From positions 2,239,501 to 2,303,500 of the forward strand of contig NZ_JAOVZQ010000001.1 in NCBI RefSeq assembly GCF_026619435.1: 64,000 nt of DNA, given 5' to 3'. The notes beneath the pieces are model-generated. The model saw nothing but the letters and a program-made list of their open reading frames with translations, was not told the DNA's origin and searched no databases. The DNA comes from Hoeflea ulvae. Lineage in GTDB: Bacteria > Pseudomonadota > Alphaproteobacteria > Rhizobiales > Rhizobiaceae. Made by a program: the position numbers and the translations under genes. Below, in pieces: positions 46,949 to 56,765 of the stretch; positions within the stretch are counted from its first letter, which is position 1; each line of letters starts with the position of its first letter.

Positions 46949-48163
46949 TTACTGATGCCGCAACGCCTCGATCGGGTCCATACGGGCTGCGCGGCGGGCC
47001 GGAAAATAGCCGAACACGATTCCCACCTGCGCCGAGAACACGAAAGCAGCCAGCACGATGCCGGGACTGGGTGCAAACGGGATCGCCAGTAGCCGGGCGC
47101 CGAGCAATCCCAGCCCCAGCCCGAGCAGGATGCCGATCAATCCGCCGATCAGCGACAGCACGATGGCCTCAATCAGGAACTGCAGAAGGATCTGGCCTTC
47201 GGTGGCGCCGACCGCCAGCCGGATGCCGATCTCGCGGGTGCGCTCGGTGACGGAGACCAGCATGATGTTCATGATGCCGATGCCGCCGACCAGCAGGCTG
47301 ACGGCAGCCACGGCCGAGAGCAGGCCGGTGAGCACGCTGGTGATGCCGGTCAGCATCGAGGTGATCTGTTTCATGTCGAAGACATTGAAATCATCTTCCT
47401 CGAACGGGCCGATCCGCCGCCGCTCGCGCATCAGGCTTTCGATATCGGCCTTGGCCTTTTCGGTGGAAATGCCGCTTCTGACCGAGGCATAGATCATCGA
47501 CACATCCTGGTTGCCGGCAATGCGGCGCTGGAACGCCCGGATCGGGATCAGCACGATGTCATCCTGATCGGTGCCAAAGCTGGACGCGCCCTTGACCTCC
47601 AGCGTGCCGATGATCCGGCAGGAGATCTGTTTGAGCCGGATATTGGCGCCGAGCGGATCGCCATTGCCGAACAGTTTCTGGCGCACGGTATCGCCGAGGA
47701 TGCAGGCCGAAGAGCCGGTGCGCAATTCGCTGTCGTAAAACGACCGGCCGCTGGCAAGTCCCCAGTCGCGGGCGGTGAGAAAGCGGTTGTCGGTGCCTGT
47801 GACCGTGGTCGAATAGTTCACATTGCCGAAAATCGCAGTCATCGAGCGTGAATTGCTCGGCGTCGCCACCGCAACGCTGGCGATCTGTTGTTCTATGGCT
47901 TCGACATCCTTCAGCGTCAGGCTCGCCGCGGTACCGCCGACGCCCGATCCGGGCCCTTGCGAGGGCTGGCCGGGACGGACCATCAGCAAATTGGTGCCGA
48001 GCGTCGAGACATCGGCTTCGACCTGGTCGGTGGAGCCCTGGCCGACGGTGACCATGGCAATGACGGCGGCGACGCCGATGACGATGCCCAGAACCGTCAG
48101 GAAGGAGCGGAAGGCATTGCGCAGGATTGCCTGCAAAGCCAGCCGGATGGCTTCATACAGCAT
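46949..48163 (-). CDS. MacB-like ABC transporter permease (FtsX domain)
   Basis: A 404-residue inner-membrane protein. One segment (AFRSFLTVLGIVIGVAAVIA) precedes a large periplasmic domain, then three C-terminal segments of the FtsX domain (GGIGIMNIMLVSVTERTREIG). It is the permease half of MacB, here separate from the ATPase. It overlaps the ATPase gene by 11 bases. No TolC-type outer-membrane channel is adjacent. The cargo is unknown. Confidence 0.92.
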   Translation of the reverse strand: MLYEAIRLALQAILRNAFRSFLTVLGIVIGVAAVIAMVTVGQGSTDQVEADVSTLGTNLLMVRPGQPSQGPGSGVGGTAASLTLKDVEAIEQQIASVAVATPSNSRSMTAIFGNVNYSTTVTGTDNRFLTARDWGLASGRSFYDSELRTGSSACILGDTVRQKLFGNGDPLGANIRLKQISCRIIGTLEVKGASSFGTDQDDIVLIPIRAFQRRIAGNQDVSMIYASVRSGISTEKAKADIESLMRERRRIGPFEEDDFNVFDMKQITSMLTGITSVLTGLLSAVAAVSLLVGGIGIMNIMLVSVTERTREIGIRLAVGATEGQILLQFLIEAIVLSLIGGLIGILLGLGLGLLGARLLAIPFAPSPGIVLAAFVFSAQVGIVFGYFPARRAARMDPIEALRHQ

Positions 48164-48914
48164 CGGTCACCGCCCTGTCTTTGCGCGCATCGGTTTCAAT
48201 GCGTCCGTCAAGGAAATGGATGATCCGTTCGGCATAGTCGGCCATGTCCGGCTCATGTGTGACCATCAGGATGGTGATGCCGTCGGTCCGGTTGAGGTCG
48301 GTCAGCAGGTCCATGATCTCGTGGCTGCGCGAGGTGTCCAGATTGCCTGTCGGCTCATCGGCCAGGACCACGTCCGGATTGGTGACGATGGCGCGCGCGA
48401 TCGCCACACGCTGCTGCTGGCCGCCGGAAAGCTGCGAGGGCGTATGGTCCTCGCGGCCCTTCAGGCCGACCTTGGCCAGCGCCTCGCGCGCCAGCCGCCG
48501 CCGCTTGGCGCCGGGCATGCCCTGATAGATCAGCGGCAGCTCGACATTGTCCAGCGCCGAGGTGCGGGCCAGCAGATTGTAGCCCTGAAAGACGAAGCCG
48601 AGAAAATTGCGCCGCAGCAGCGCCAGCTGGTTGCGTCCCAGATGATCGACCTCGGCGCCGCCGAAGCGGTAGCTGCCGCCGGTCGGCTTGTCCAGGAATC
48701 CCAGAATGTTCATGGCGGTGGATTTGCCCGAGCCGCTCGGTCCCATGATGGCGACGAATTCGCCGCCATGGATTTCGAGATCGATGCCCTGAAGCGCGCG
48801 GACTTCGGCGTCGCCCGATCCGTAGATCTTGGTGATGCCCTGAAGCTGGATCAGCGGCGTGCCGATAGGCGCCGGTGCAGGGCCCGGGGCAGGCGAGGTC
48901 GGGTCGACGCTCAT
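48153..48914 (-). CDS. ABC transporter ATPase (MacB/LolD type)
   Basis: A 253-residue cytosolic ATPase: Walker [10 protein letters not shown], signature LSGGQQQR, Walker [13 protein letters not shown] and the switch His in MVTHEPD. Its type fits mechanotransmission ABC systems. Its ATG overlaps the stop of the adaptor gene by four bases, and its end overlaps the permease, so the three form one complex. Confidence 0.94.
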   Translation of the reverse strand: MSVDPTSPAPGPAPAPIGTPLIQLQGITKIYGSGDAEVRALQGIDLEIHGGEFVAIMGPSGSGKSTAMNILGFLDKPTGGSYRFGGAEVDHLGRNQLALLRRNFLGFVFQGYNLLARTSALDNVELPLIYQGMPGAKRRRLAREALAKVGLKGREDHTPSQLSGGQQQRVAIARAIVTNPDVVLADEPTGNLDTSRSHEIMDLLTDLNRTDGITILMVTHEPDMADYAERIIHFLDGRIETDARKDRAVTDAV

Positions 48915-50170
48915 TCGGAGGTCAGATCGGTAATCACCAGATCGCCCTCAGCCACATCGCCCTCGCGGATTTCGGTTTTCGTCCCGTCGCTTTCTCCGGC
49001 CAGGATGTCGACGCCCTCGGCCTGTCCGTCGCGCAGGATCCAGATGGTGCGGCGCCCGTCTGCGCTGGTCTTTGCCGCCGAGGACGGCGCGCGGGTCGGC
49101 GCGTTCTTGAACAGCATGCCCAGCAGGCCGCTGCCGCTGCTCTGGTCTTCCGGCTCGACCGGGGGCGCAAACCGTAGCGCGGCGTTCGGGATCGCCAATG
49201 TGCCGGTGATCTCCGCCACCTTGATGTCGGCCGTCGCCGTCATGCCGGGGCGCAGCAGCAGGTCCGAATTGTCGATCGACAGGATCGCCTCATAGGTGAC
49301 CACGCCATCGACGGTCTTCGGCGCAAACCGCAATTCGGAAATGACGGCGGGAAAGGTCCGGCCCTGATAGGCTTCGACGGTGAACATCGCCTCGTTGCCG
49401 ACCTTGACCTTGCCGATGTCGGCCTCGTCAATGTCGACGCGCAGCTCCATCTTCGTCAAGTCGGCGGCGAGCGTGAACAGCACCGGCGCCTGCAGCGATG
49501 ACGCCACGATCTGCCCGACCTCGACATTGCGGTCCAGCACCACACCCTCGATCGACGAGCAGATGCAGGCCTTTGCCAGATCGGCTTCGTTGATCCTCAG
49601 ATTGGCTTCGGAGACGCGGATATCGGCTTCCGCGCTCTTCAGCGCGGCTTGCGCGCGCTCATAGGCGGCCTTGGCCTTGAGCAGGCTTTCCAGCGAGGTG
49701 ACCTGCCTTTGCTCAAGCAGCACTGCGCGGTCGTAATTGTCCTTGGTTTCATTCAGCGTTGCCCCGGCTTCGGCCAGACGCGCCTGGGTGGCGGTCAGGG
49801 ACGCGCGGGAGAGCTCGACATTGGCTTCCAGCTTGTCGGTGTCGAGCCGGGCCAGGATCTGGCCCTTGGTCACCACATCGTTGAAATCGGCTTCCACCGA
49901 CCTCACGGTGCCGGACAGCTCGCTCGATATCTCGACCTGGTTGGTGGGCTCGACGGTGCCGGTCGCGGTGACCTGGACGATGATGTCGGTCCGTTCGATG
50001 GCCTGGGTGGTGTAGACCGGCAGGTTCTGCCGCGAGGCCGCATTCCACCAGGACCACAGCCCTGCCGCCGCCACCAGCAGCACCACGGCCCAGATCAGCC
50101 TGCGCCGCAGAGGCGACCGGTTCTCGGCGGTTTTGACGATGGATTCGATTTCGGCTTTGGAAGGTGGCAT
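48911..50170 (-). CDS. Periplasmic adaptor of a MacAB-type exporter
   Basis: A 419-residue adaptor (HlyD/MacA family) with one N-terminal segment (LIWAVVLLVAAAGLWSWW), a lipoyl half-motif (VQVTATGTVEPTNQVEI), an alpha-helical hairpin with repeated Ala/Glu/Leu, the second lipoyl half (EGVVLDRNVEVGQIV) and beta-barrel domains. The ATG at 50170 is preferred to 50203 because the membrane protein begins there. It is the first gene of the three-gene exporter operon, behind a palindrome at 50220-50237. Confidence 0.9.
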   Translation of the reverse strand: MPPSKAEIESIVKTAENRSPLRRRLIWAVVLLVAAAGLWSWWNAASRQNLPVYTTQAIERTDIIVQVTATGTVEPTNQVEISSELSGTVRSVEADFNDVVTKGQILARLDTDKLEANVELSRASLTATQARLAEAGATLNETKDNYDRAVLLEQRQVTSLESLLKAKAAYERAQAALKSAEADIRVSEANLRINEADLAKACICSSIEGVVLDRNVEVGQIVASSLQAPVLFTLAADLTKMELRVDIDEADIGKVKVGNEAMFTVEAYQGRTFPAVISELRFAPKTVDGVVTYEAILSIDNSDLLLRPGMTATADIKVAEITGTLAIPNAALRFAPPVEPEDQSSGSGLLGMLFKNAPTRAPSSAAKTSADGRRTIWILRDGQAEGVDILAGESDGTKTEIREGDVAEGDLVITDLTSE

Positions 50171-50219
50171 CGGCAGGTCCCATGGTTTGGACCTTGCTAG
50201 CATGATCGCAGCGCCACAG

Positions 50220-50237
50220 GCTTGACATGTGTCAAGC
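50220..50237. promoter_or_regulatory. Palindrome upstream of the MacA-like operon
   Basis: GCTTGACA-TG-TGTCAAGC has perfect 8-base arms and lies 50 bases ahead of the adaptor start. It contains TTGACA on the minus strand, a likely -35, so a bound regulator would block the promoter. It also fits TTGA-N6-TCAA, the loose Crp/Fnr-family core. The regulator is not evident. Confidence 0.5.
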
Positions 50238-50362
50238 GCTGCGGCCCGACACGATCAATTGACGGTCGCCATCACGGGCCGTACCTGACGACTTGCGACC
50301 GCGGCGCGACGCAGGCAGGCGCTCTCATGCCGCCGCTGCGGACTACAGCCTTGGCGGCAGGA

Positions 50363-52243
50363 CTACTCTGCCGCCTCGGCTTCGTCGACCTGGCTGGTCA
50401 TGGCCAGCCAGTCTTCTTCGGCCTTGGCCAGTTCCGCCGCTCGTTCGCCGCGCTGCTTGGTCTTCTGCGCGATCTTGTAGGGTGCGTCGGCAAACTGCGC
50501 CGGATTGGCAAGCTCGGCATCCAGCGACTGAATCTGTTTGCTAAGCCTTTCGACCAAGGCTTCGAAATCCTTGATCTTTTTCTTCATCGGCGCAAGGTCG
50601 GCGCGCTCCTGGGCTGCCTGTTTGCGCTTCTCGGCCTTGGAGCCGCCATCGCCGTCGCCGCTCTTCTTGCCCTTGCCAGACGAGCCCACCACTTCCTGGC
50701 GGTAATCCTCAAGGTCGCCGTCAAACGTGCTGACAGTGCCGTCCTTGACGATCCACAGCCGGTCGACGGTGGCCTCGATCAGATGCCTGTCATGGGAGAT
50801 CAGGATCACGGCGCCGGGGAAATTGTTGAGCGCCCGGATCAGCGCCGCGCGGCTGTCGATGTCGAGGTGGTTGGTCGGCTCGTCCAGGATCATCAGGTTC
50901 GGTGCATGAAATGCCGACAGGCCCATCAGCAACCGGGCCTTTTCGCCGCCGGAGAGATCCTTGGCCGGGGTGTTCATCTTGTCCTGCTTCAGGCCCATCT
51001 GCGCCACCCGGGCGCGAACGCGGGCTTCCTGCGCATCCGGCATCAGCGCGCGCACATGGGCGACGGCGGATTCCTCGGGAATCAGGTCGTCCATCTGGTG
51101 CTGGGCAAAGAACCCGGTCTTGAGCTGCGGTGCGGTGCGGATCAGGCCTGCCTCGGCCTGCAGCCGTCCGGCGATGAACTTGGCGAAGGTCGACTTGCCG
51201 TTGCCGTTCGAGCCCAGAAGCGCGATGCGGTCATCGGCGTCGATGCGCAGGTCCAGCCGTGTCAGGATCGGCGAGCCGGGCGTGTAGCCGACAGAGCCGC
51301 CTTCAATGGCGATGATCGGCGAGGCGACGCCGCGGTCGGGCCGCGGAAACGAAAATCCGCTGACGTCGTTTTCGATCACCGCATCGACAGTGCCCATTTT
51401 CTCCAGCGCCTTGATGCGCGACTGCGCCTGGCGCGCCTTCGACGCCTTGGCGCGGAAACGCTCGACAAATTCTTCCATGTGCTTGCGCGCAGCCAGGCTC
51501 TTTTCGCGCGCTTTCATCTGGTGCTCGTCGCGCTCGGCCTTCTGCCGCTCGAACTGGTCGAAGCCGCCGCGATAGAAGGTCAGCTTCTTCTGGTCGAGAT
51601 GGACAATGGCATTGGCCGCGGTGTTGAGCAGGTCGCGGTCATGGCTGATGATCAGCACGGTGTGCGGGTAGCGGCGGATATAGTCCTCCAGCCACAGCGT
51701 GCCTTCAAGGTCGAGATAGTTGGTCGGCTCATCGAGCAAAAGCAGGTCCGGTTCGGAAAACAGCACCGAGGCCAGCGCCACGCGCATCCGCCAGCCGCCG
51801 GAGAAACTCGAGGCCGGGCGTTGCTGGGCCTCGTGGTCGAAGCCGAGGCCGGCCAGGATCGAGGCGGCGCGGGCTTCCGCCGAATGGGCGTCGATGTCGA
51901 CAAGCCGCATCTGGATTTCGGCGATGCGCAGCGGGTCGGTCGCGGTTTCCGCTTCCTTCATCAGCCCGGTGCGTTCGCGGTCGGCGCGCAGCACGATCTC
52001 GATCAGCGACGTCTCTTCGGACGGGGCTTCCTGCGCCACCTGTCCGATGCGGGTCTGTTTCGGGATCGAGGTGTGGCCGGTCTCGGAGGCCATCTCGCCG
52101 GTGATGATCTTGAACAGGGTCGACTTGCCGGCGCCATTGGGCCCGACCAGTCCGGCCTTGATGCCAGGCGGCAGCGCCAGCGAGGCATTGTCAATCAAAA
52201 GGCGCCCGGCAATGCGTGCGGAAAGATCTGTAATCGTAAGCAT
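50363..52243 (-). CDS. ABC-F family ATPase
   Basis: A 626-residue soluble protein with two ATPase cassettes (Walker A GPNGAGKST and GSNGNGKST, signatures SGGW and LSGGEKARL, Walker B LLLDEPTNYLD and LILDEPTNHLD) joined by a linker, and a Lys/Glu-rich coiled-coil C-terminus (about 530-626). There is no membrane part. It resembles the YheS/Uup branch, which acts on ribosomes or DNA; which of the two is uncertain. Confidence 0.92.
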   Translation of the reverse strand: MLTITDLSARIAGRLLIDNASLALPPGIKAGLVGPNGAGKSTLFKIITGEMASETGHTSIPKQTRIGQVAQEAPSEETSLIEIVLRADRERTGLMKEAETATDPLRIAEIQMRLVDIDAHSAEARAASILAGLGFDHEAQQRPASSFSGGWRMRVALASVLFSEPDLLLLDEPTNYLDLEGTLWLEDYIRRYPHTVLIISHDRDLLNTAANAIVHLDQKKLTFYRGGFDQFERQKAERDEHQMKAREKSLAARKHMEEFVERFRAKASKARQAQSRIKALEKMGTVDAVIENDVSGFSFPRPDRGVASPIIAIEGGSVGYTPGSPILTRLDLRIDADDRIALLGSNGNGKSTFAKFIAGRLQAEAGLIRTAPQLKTGFFAQHQMDDLIPEESAVAHVRALMPDAQEARVRARVAQMGLKQDKMNTPAKDLSGGEKARLLMGLSAFHAPNLMILDEPTNHLDIDSRAALIRALNNFPGAVILISHDRHLIEATVDRLWIVKDGTVSTFDGDLEDYRQEVVGSSGKGKKSGDGDGGSKAEKRKQAAQERADLAPMKKKIKDFEALVERLSKQIQSLDAELANPAQFADAPYKIAQKTKQRGERAAELAKAEEDWLAMTSQVDEAEAAE

Positions 52244-52434
52244 GGCGGCTTATTGGCCGCAACGGCGCCGATTTGCAAGGGCAGAACGGCGGTGCACCAA
52301 AACTTGTTCGCGATAGATGCGGTGATGTCACGCTTGCAAACGCAGCCGATCAGCGTGACCGGCGGGTGACCGTCCGGCGCAAGACAGGCAAGGGGACAGT
52401 GCTGAAGCGCGGATCAGTTCTTCTCCGTCAGGGT

Positions 52435-53457
52435 TCAGTCGAGCGTGATCATCGCCTTGATCAGCCCGTCCTTCTGGCTCGCCCAGCGGGGCAGGTCGGT
52501 GACCGCGCCGGCGAAATCGGTGCGGTGGGTGATGATCCGCTCAAGCGCAACATGCCCGGCCTTGTGGCCCGCAATGACGGTGCGGAAATCCTCCGAGGTG
52601 GCATTGCGGCTGCCGATCAGGCTCATTTCGCGCTTGTGGAATTCCGGATCGGAGAACGACACGGTCTCGTTGACGACGCTGACAAGGATATAGCGGCCGC
52701 CATGCGCCACCCGGGCAAAGCCTGACTGGATCGAGGCCAGATTGCCGGTGGCGTCAAACACCGCGTCAAAACCGTCCCCCTCCGTCAGCCGGCTGATCTC
52801 GGCGTCAGCCGTCGCACCGGCAAGGATCGGCTGGCAATCGCCGGCAATCGCGCAGGCCTCCTTCAGCCGGTCCGGGTCAAGATCGAGGATCGACACCTCG
52901 GCGCCGGCCAGCCGGGCGAAGATCGCCGCGCCCAGCCCGATCGGTCCGGCGCCGGTCACCAGCACCCGGTCGTCCGGGGCGATGCCGCTACGCCGCACCG
53001 CATGGGCGCCGATGGCCAGAAACTCGACCGTGGCGCAGGCATCGAGCGACAGGCCCTCGGCCGGCACCAGATTGCGTTCGGGAATGCAGATTTCCTCGCA
53101 CATGCCGCCATCGCGGTGCACGCCGAGCACGGCAATGGCGGTGCAGCAATTGGGTTTGCCGCGCGTGCAGGCCCGGCAGGTGCCGCAGGCAATATAGGGA
53201 TTGACGATGACATGGTCGCCGACCGCATAGGCGCTGTCCGGCCCGGTCTCCAAAATTTCCGCCGCCAGTTCATGCCCCATCACCCGGGGATAGTTCAGGA
53301 ACGGATGCTTGCCTTCGAAAATATGGTAATCGGTGCCGCAAATGCCGATGCGGCGGATTTTGAGCCGCACGTCACCATCGCTGCGCACCGGCCGGGAAAT
53401 CTGCCGGATCTCTAGGCTTCCGGGCTGGGTGCAGGCGACGCTGTTCATCAATGACAT
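52435..53457 (-). CDS. Zinc-dependent alcohol dehydrogenase (LgoD/YjjN-like)
   Basis: A 340-residue medium-chain dehydrogenase. The catalytic zinc set (GICGTDYHIFEG with GHELAAEI), the structural-zinc cysteines (CGTCRACTRGKPNCC) and the NAD motif GAGPIGLGAA are present. It resembles sugar-acid dehydrogenases such as LgoD, but the substrate is unproven and no sugar pathway surrounds it. The ATG at 53457 is chosen as the start of the fold; the frame is open to 53601. It is divergent from the GST gene at 53616. Confidence 0.9.
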   Translation of the reverse strand: MSLMNSVACTQPGSLEIRQISRPVRSDGDVRLKIRRIGICGTDYHIFEGKHPFLNYPRVMGHELAAEILETGPDSAYAVGDHVIVNPYIACGTCRACTRGKPNCCTAIAVLGVHRDGGMCEEICIPERNLVPAEGLSLDACATVEFLAIGAHAVRRSGIAPDDRVLVTGAGPIGLGAAIFARLAGAEVSILDLDPDRLKEACAIAGDCQPILAGATADAEISRLTEGDGFDAVFDATGNLASIQSGFARVAHGGRYILVSVVNETVSFSDPEFHKREMSLIGSRNATSEDFRTVIAGHKAGHVALERIITHRTDFAGAVTDLPRWASQKDGLIKAMITLD

Positions 53458-53615
53458 CTGTTTTGCTTTCAGGCTGGTTGGCTGGAAAGTGTGCGGATGC
53501 GTGGACTTTGATGAAATTGGCAATCGGAAGCAAGCCCGGCGATCATCCGACAGGGTGGTGACAAATCCGGTCTGATCGACCATGAGTGGCAGCACCAACA
53601 ATTTGCGGAGCCTCC

Positions 53616-54308
53616 ATGACCATCATCCTTCACGAGCTTGTCGGCGCTGATCCGGCGCGTCCCTTCAGCCCGCATTGCTGGAAAGCGGTGATGGCACTGG
53701 CCCACAAGGGTTTGCCGTTTGAACGCAGCAACGTCTGTTTCACCAAGGTGCCCGAGGTCGAGGGCGGCGTGTCCAAAACCGTGCCGGTGATCCGCGATGG
53801 CGATCAGGTGGTGTCCGACAGTTTCATGATTGCCGCCTATCTCGAGGAAACCTATCCCGACAGGCCGTCACTGTTTGGCGGGGAGGGTGGCCAGGCCATG
53901 GCCCGCTTCGTTGAAAGCTGGACCAACACCGTGCTGCACGGCGTCATGCGCGACATTGCCATGAAAGGCATCCATGATGCGCTGGCACCCGTGGACCAGG
54001 CCTATTTCCGCTCGAGCCGCGAAGCGCGTGTGGGCAAGACCCTGGAGCAGATGGTTGAGGGGCGCGAGGCCGCACTGGCCGCGCTGCCCGGAACCCTCAT
54101 GCCGGTGCGCGTGACGCTCAAATCCCAGCCGTGGATCGGCGGATCATCTCCGTTGTTTGCGGATTACATCGTCTTTGGCGCCCTGCAATGGGTGCGGCTG
54201 ACCTCGAACGCCAGGCTGCTCGAGGCGGATGACCCGGTAAAGGACTGGTTCGAGCGCTGTCTTGATCTCTATGACGGATTGGGCCGCTCCGTCCCACAAT
54301 CCGCCTGA
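53616..54308 (+). CDS. Glutathione S-transferase family protein
   Basis: A 230-residue protein with a thioredoxin-like N-domain (ILHELVGADPARPFSPHCWKA, then KTVPVIRDGD and VSDSFMIAAYLEETYP) and a helical C-domain. It resembles the beta-etherase-like GSTs of alphaproteobacteria. It should bind glutathione; the co-substrate is unknown. GGAG precedes the ATG at 53616. It converges with the broken LysE-type gene. Confidence 0.88.
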   Translation: MTIILHELVGADPARPFSPHCWKAVMALAHKGLPFERSNVCFTKVPEVEGGVSKTVPVIRDGDQVVSDSFMIAAYLEETYPDRPSLFGGEGGQAMARFVESWTNTVLHGVMRDIAMKGIHDALAPVDQAYFRSSREARVGKTLEQMVEGREAALAALPGTLMPVRVTLKSQPWIGGSSPLFADYIVFGALQWVRLTSNARLLEADDPVKDWFERCLDLYDGLGRSVPQSA

Positions 54309-54313
54309 CACCG

Positions 54314-54887
54314 TCAGGCTGCCGGAACCAGCGAGGCGATGGCCGCGACGAACATCAGGATGCCGAAGGCCCAGTCGAGATGCCGCCGGTGCCAGCCGGA
54401 GCTGAGATAGTGGCAGCCTGACCAGCCGGCCATCGCCCAGAGTGCCAGTCCCAGTGGCGGTGACTACGGTCAATCCGACAAAGGCCGCTGCCAGCGTTAC
54501 TGCGCCGCTGAGCGCCGAACCGGCCAGAAACACGGCGACGGCCCAGCTTTCAGGACTTTGCAGATATTGCTGCGGAAACGGTGACAGCTTGGCAGTGGGC
54601 GAGGGCTCTCCCGGTGCGGGATCCGCAAGATAGCGGCTCAGCCCGGAAAGCGCCAGCAACAGCGATGCCAGCACCATGCTGATGCTGCCCATCCAGAACG
54701 GCGCCACAAGCAGGACGGCGAGCGCCAGCGCGAAAAGCAGCAGCCAGCCGCACAGGCTGGAAATGATGCAGTCGAGCACAGGCTTGAAGCAGCGACCGGC
54801 GCCGGCCGCCAGCATCGCGTTGTTTTGCGGCGCAAACCCCAAAACCGCGACGGCTACGACTCCCGAGGCTGTCACCGCGTCAGACAT
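54314..54887 (-). pseudogene. LysE-type exporter fragment with a frameshift
   Basis: The first frame (start ATG 54887) reads a LysE-like N-half with several hydrophobic segments, where the family motif PGPNN appears as PQNN (GFAPQNNAMLAAGAG). Near 54440-54480 the homology moves to another frame that runs GLALWAMAGWSG, then RRHLDWAFGILMFVAAIASL, and stops at 54314-54316. One extra base in the repeated CTGGGACTGG stretch would explain this. Without correction the first frame runs on past the real end with polar nonsense sequence. It would have exported amino acids or similar molecules. A sequencing error is possible, but the altered motif favours decay. Confidence 0.7.
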
Positions 54888-55119
54888 GGCTTCAGTCTAC
54901 AACGGAACCGGGTGCAGGCCAAGAATTCCACGGCGCCTCGGACAGCCGGTTGCGGCGGCAAAGCCGGGCCGTGGATGCCGCGACCTGCGCATCGCCTCTT
55001 GCGGATGACAGGGCATGCGGCTATTTAGGCCGCAACCCGGGACCGAAACCCTTTCGGCCCGGCTTTTTGCACCCCATTTGGCCCGCTTGTCTGCGGGATA
55101 CCGCTAAAGGAATGAGACC

Positions 55120-55542
55120 ATGGCGATTGAACGCACATTTTCGATGATCAAGCCCGATGCCACCAAGCGCAACCTGACCGGCGCGATCACCAAGGTATTT
55201 GAAGACAACGGCCTGCGCGTCGTTGCCTCCAAGCGCGTCTGGATGAGCACCCGCGAAGCCGAAGGTTTCTACGCGGTCCACAAGGAACGCCCTTTCTTCG
55301 GCGAACTGGTTGAAGGCATGACTTCCGGCCCGACCGTTGTTCAGGTCCTCGAAGGCGAGAACGCCATCCTCAAGAACCGCGAAATCATGGGCGCCACCAA
55401 CCCGGCCAATGCCGACGAGGGCACCATCCGCAAGACCTTCGCGCTGTCGATCGGTGAAAACTCGGTGCACGGCTCGGATGCGCCTGAAACCGCAGCTGAA
55501 GAAATTTCCTACTGGTTCTCCGGCACCGAAATCGTCGGCTGA
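55120..55542 (+). CDS. ndk: Nucleoside diphosphate kinase
   Basis: A 140-residue enzyme that exchanges the gamma phosphate among nucleotides. It has [20 protein letters not shown] at the start and the active-site His in [19 protein letters not shown] precedes the ATG. A strong terminator follows. Confidence 0.98.
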   Translation: MAIERTFSMIKPDATKRNLTGAITKVFEDNGLRVVASKRVWMSTREAEGFYAVHKERPFFGELVEGMTSGPTVVQVLEGENAILKNREIMGATNPANADEGTIRKTFALSIGENSVHGSDAPETAAEEISYWFSGTEIVG

Positions 55543-55566
55543 ATCTGAACCAGCTATTTGAATGCG

Positions 55567-55597
55567 AAACGGCTCCTTCGGGAGCCGTTTCTGTTTG
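55567..55597 (+). terminator. Terminator after ndk
   Basis: AAACGGCTCC and GGAGCCGTTT form a perfect 10-bp stem (55567-55576 with 55581-55590) closed by the stable loop TTCG, followed by CTGTTTGT. The symmetric stem may also end the convergent hydrolase transcript. Confidence 0.85.
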
Positions 55598-55621
55598 TAC
55601 TTTCGCCGCAGTGCCGGTTGT

Positions 55622-56659
55622 TCACTGCCGCGCAAAATGAACCGCAACTTCGTCGATGATCATGGCGTGAAGCGCGCGCCGTTCGGTGGCGCCATCGATG
55701 CAGATGAATGCGTCGTCAGGTTCCTCCTGCTTGAGGATTTCCAGGCCATTCGGCCGGCATTCACCCAGGAAGTCAAAATGCGCCAGATTGGCCGGCTCGA
55801 GATAGGTGACGCTGGGCTTGGGCAGGGCGGCGACCAGCGCCCGGGATTCGACATCGAGGTCGATGCCTGTTGCCTCAATGTCTCGCGGCGCGCCGAAGAT
55901 CAGCATGGGTGTCTTGATGCGCCCGAGGCTCTCACTCGAAAAGGTCTGCGTTCCCCCGAGGTCGAAAACAGCAAACGCCTTGATGCGCGGATCGGACAGA
56001 TCGGCGGACATGGTCGCGATGTCGTCCGGGGTTTGCGCAACATTCCAGTTGGCAAAAATGCCGCACACCAACTCACCGGGACGCCCATCGCAAAAATCGC
56101 CAAATGCCTTGGCGTCATAGCGACCGCCTGCCAGAGCCATGGCCGTAAACCCGCCCAGAGAATGCCCGGCCATGAAAATGCGGTCGGGTTGAATGTGTTC
56201 ACTGAGGTCCGATGTTGCGAGCAGATGGTCAATCACCCGCGACACGTCTTTGGGCCGCTGCCACATCTGCCTTGCATCCTCGGCATCGCGGGCCCAGGTC
56301 GAGGTGCCGGGATGGTTGATGGCTGCGACGACATAGCCGCGTTGCGCCAGTGCCGATGCCAGCCAGGACTGGTTCATCGCGTTGCCGTACATTCCATGCG
56401 AGAGCACGACGAGGGGATGCTGCCCCGCGGCGGGTCGGGCATCCTTGATCGCCTTGATTCCGGCCCAGACCTGGTTTGAATGCTGTTCCGACAGTTCTTC
56501 GGTTTCGGTCGTGGGATACCAGACGAAACCCTCAAGATCGCGTTGACCGGCAGTGTCTGCGATCGTCAGATCGGCCAATCCGGTTTGATAGTTCTGCGCC
56601 TGTGCGCTACTAGCCATTGTCGCGACCACGATGGTTGCCATCTGTAGAAAACGTTTCAT
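55622..56659 (-). CDS. Exported alpha/beta hydrolase (dienelactone hydrolase/PAF-acetylhydrolase-like)
   Basis: A 345-residue secreted hydrolase. A signal peptide (MKRFLQMATIVVATMASSAQA) precedes an alpha/beta fold with PLVVLSHGMYG (oxyanion), the nucleophile Ser in MAGHSLGGFTA and a late His in LAHFDF. Members cut ester bonds; the substrate is unknown. GGAGCAGG precedes the ATG at 56659. It is divergent from the AraC-type regulator at 56791, its likely controller. Confidence 0.88.
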   Translation of the reverse strand: MKRFLQMATIVVATMASSAQAQNYQTGLADLTIADTAGQRDLEGFVWYPTTETEELSEQHSNQVWAGIKAIKDARPAAGQHPLVVLSHGMYGNAMNQSWLASALAQRGYVVAAINHPGTSTWARDAEDARQMWQRPKDVSRVIDHLLATSDLSEHIQPDRIFMAGHSLGGFTAMALAGGRYDAKAFGDFCDGRPGELVCGIFANWNVAQTPDDIATMSADLSDPRIKAFAVFDLGGTQTFSSESLGRIKTPMLIFGAPRDIEATGIDLDVESRALVAALPKPSVTYLEPANLAHFDFLGECRPNGLEILKQEEPDDAFICIDGATERRALHAMIIDEVAVHFARQ

Positions 56660-56741
56660 TGCCTGCTCCTTTTCGGGGTGATTGATGCCTCCGAAAGTCA
56701 GCAAAATCATCGCAGGTGCAATGGGATAGGGGGCCGCCGCA

Positions 56742-56765
56742 TGTCCTTGATCACGTTCAAGGACA
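56742..56765. promoter_or_regulatory. 24-bp palindrome between esterase and AraC-type regulator
   Basis: TGTCCTTGA-TCACGT-TCAAGGACA has perfect 9-base arms. Its core TTGATCACGTTCAAGG differs by one base from the FNR/FixK-type site at 12577. Two further GGACA copies follow (56770-56774 and 56782-56786). It may be an operator for the divergent pair. Confidence 0.55.

Noticed and set aside
52244..52434. A tRNA or small RNA gene in the ABC-F/alcohol-dehydrogenase gap
   Set aside because: I could not form a cloverleaf, and no promoter plus terminator pair is visible.
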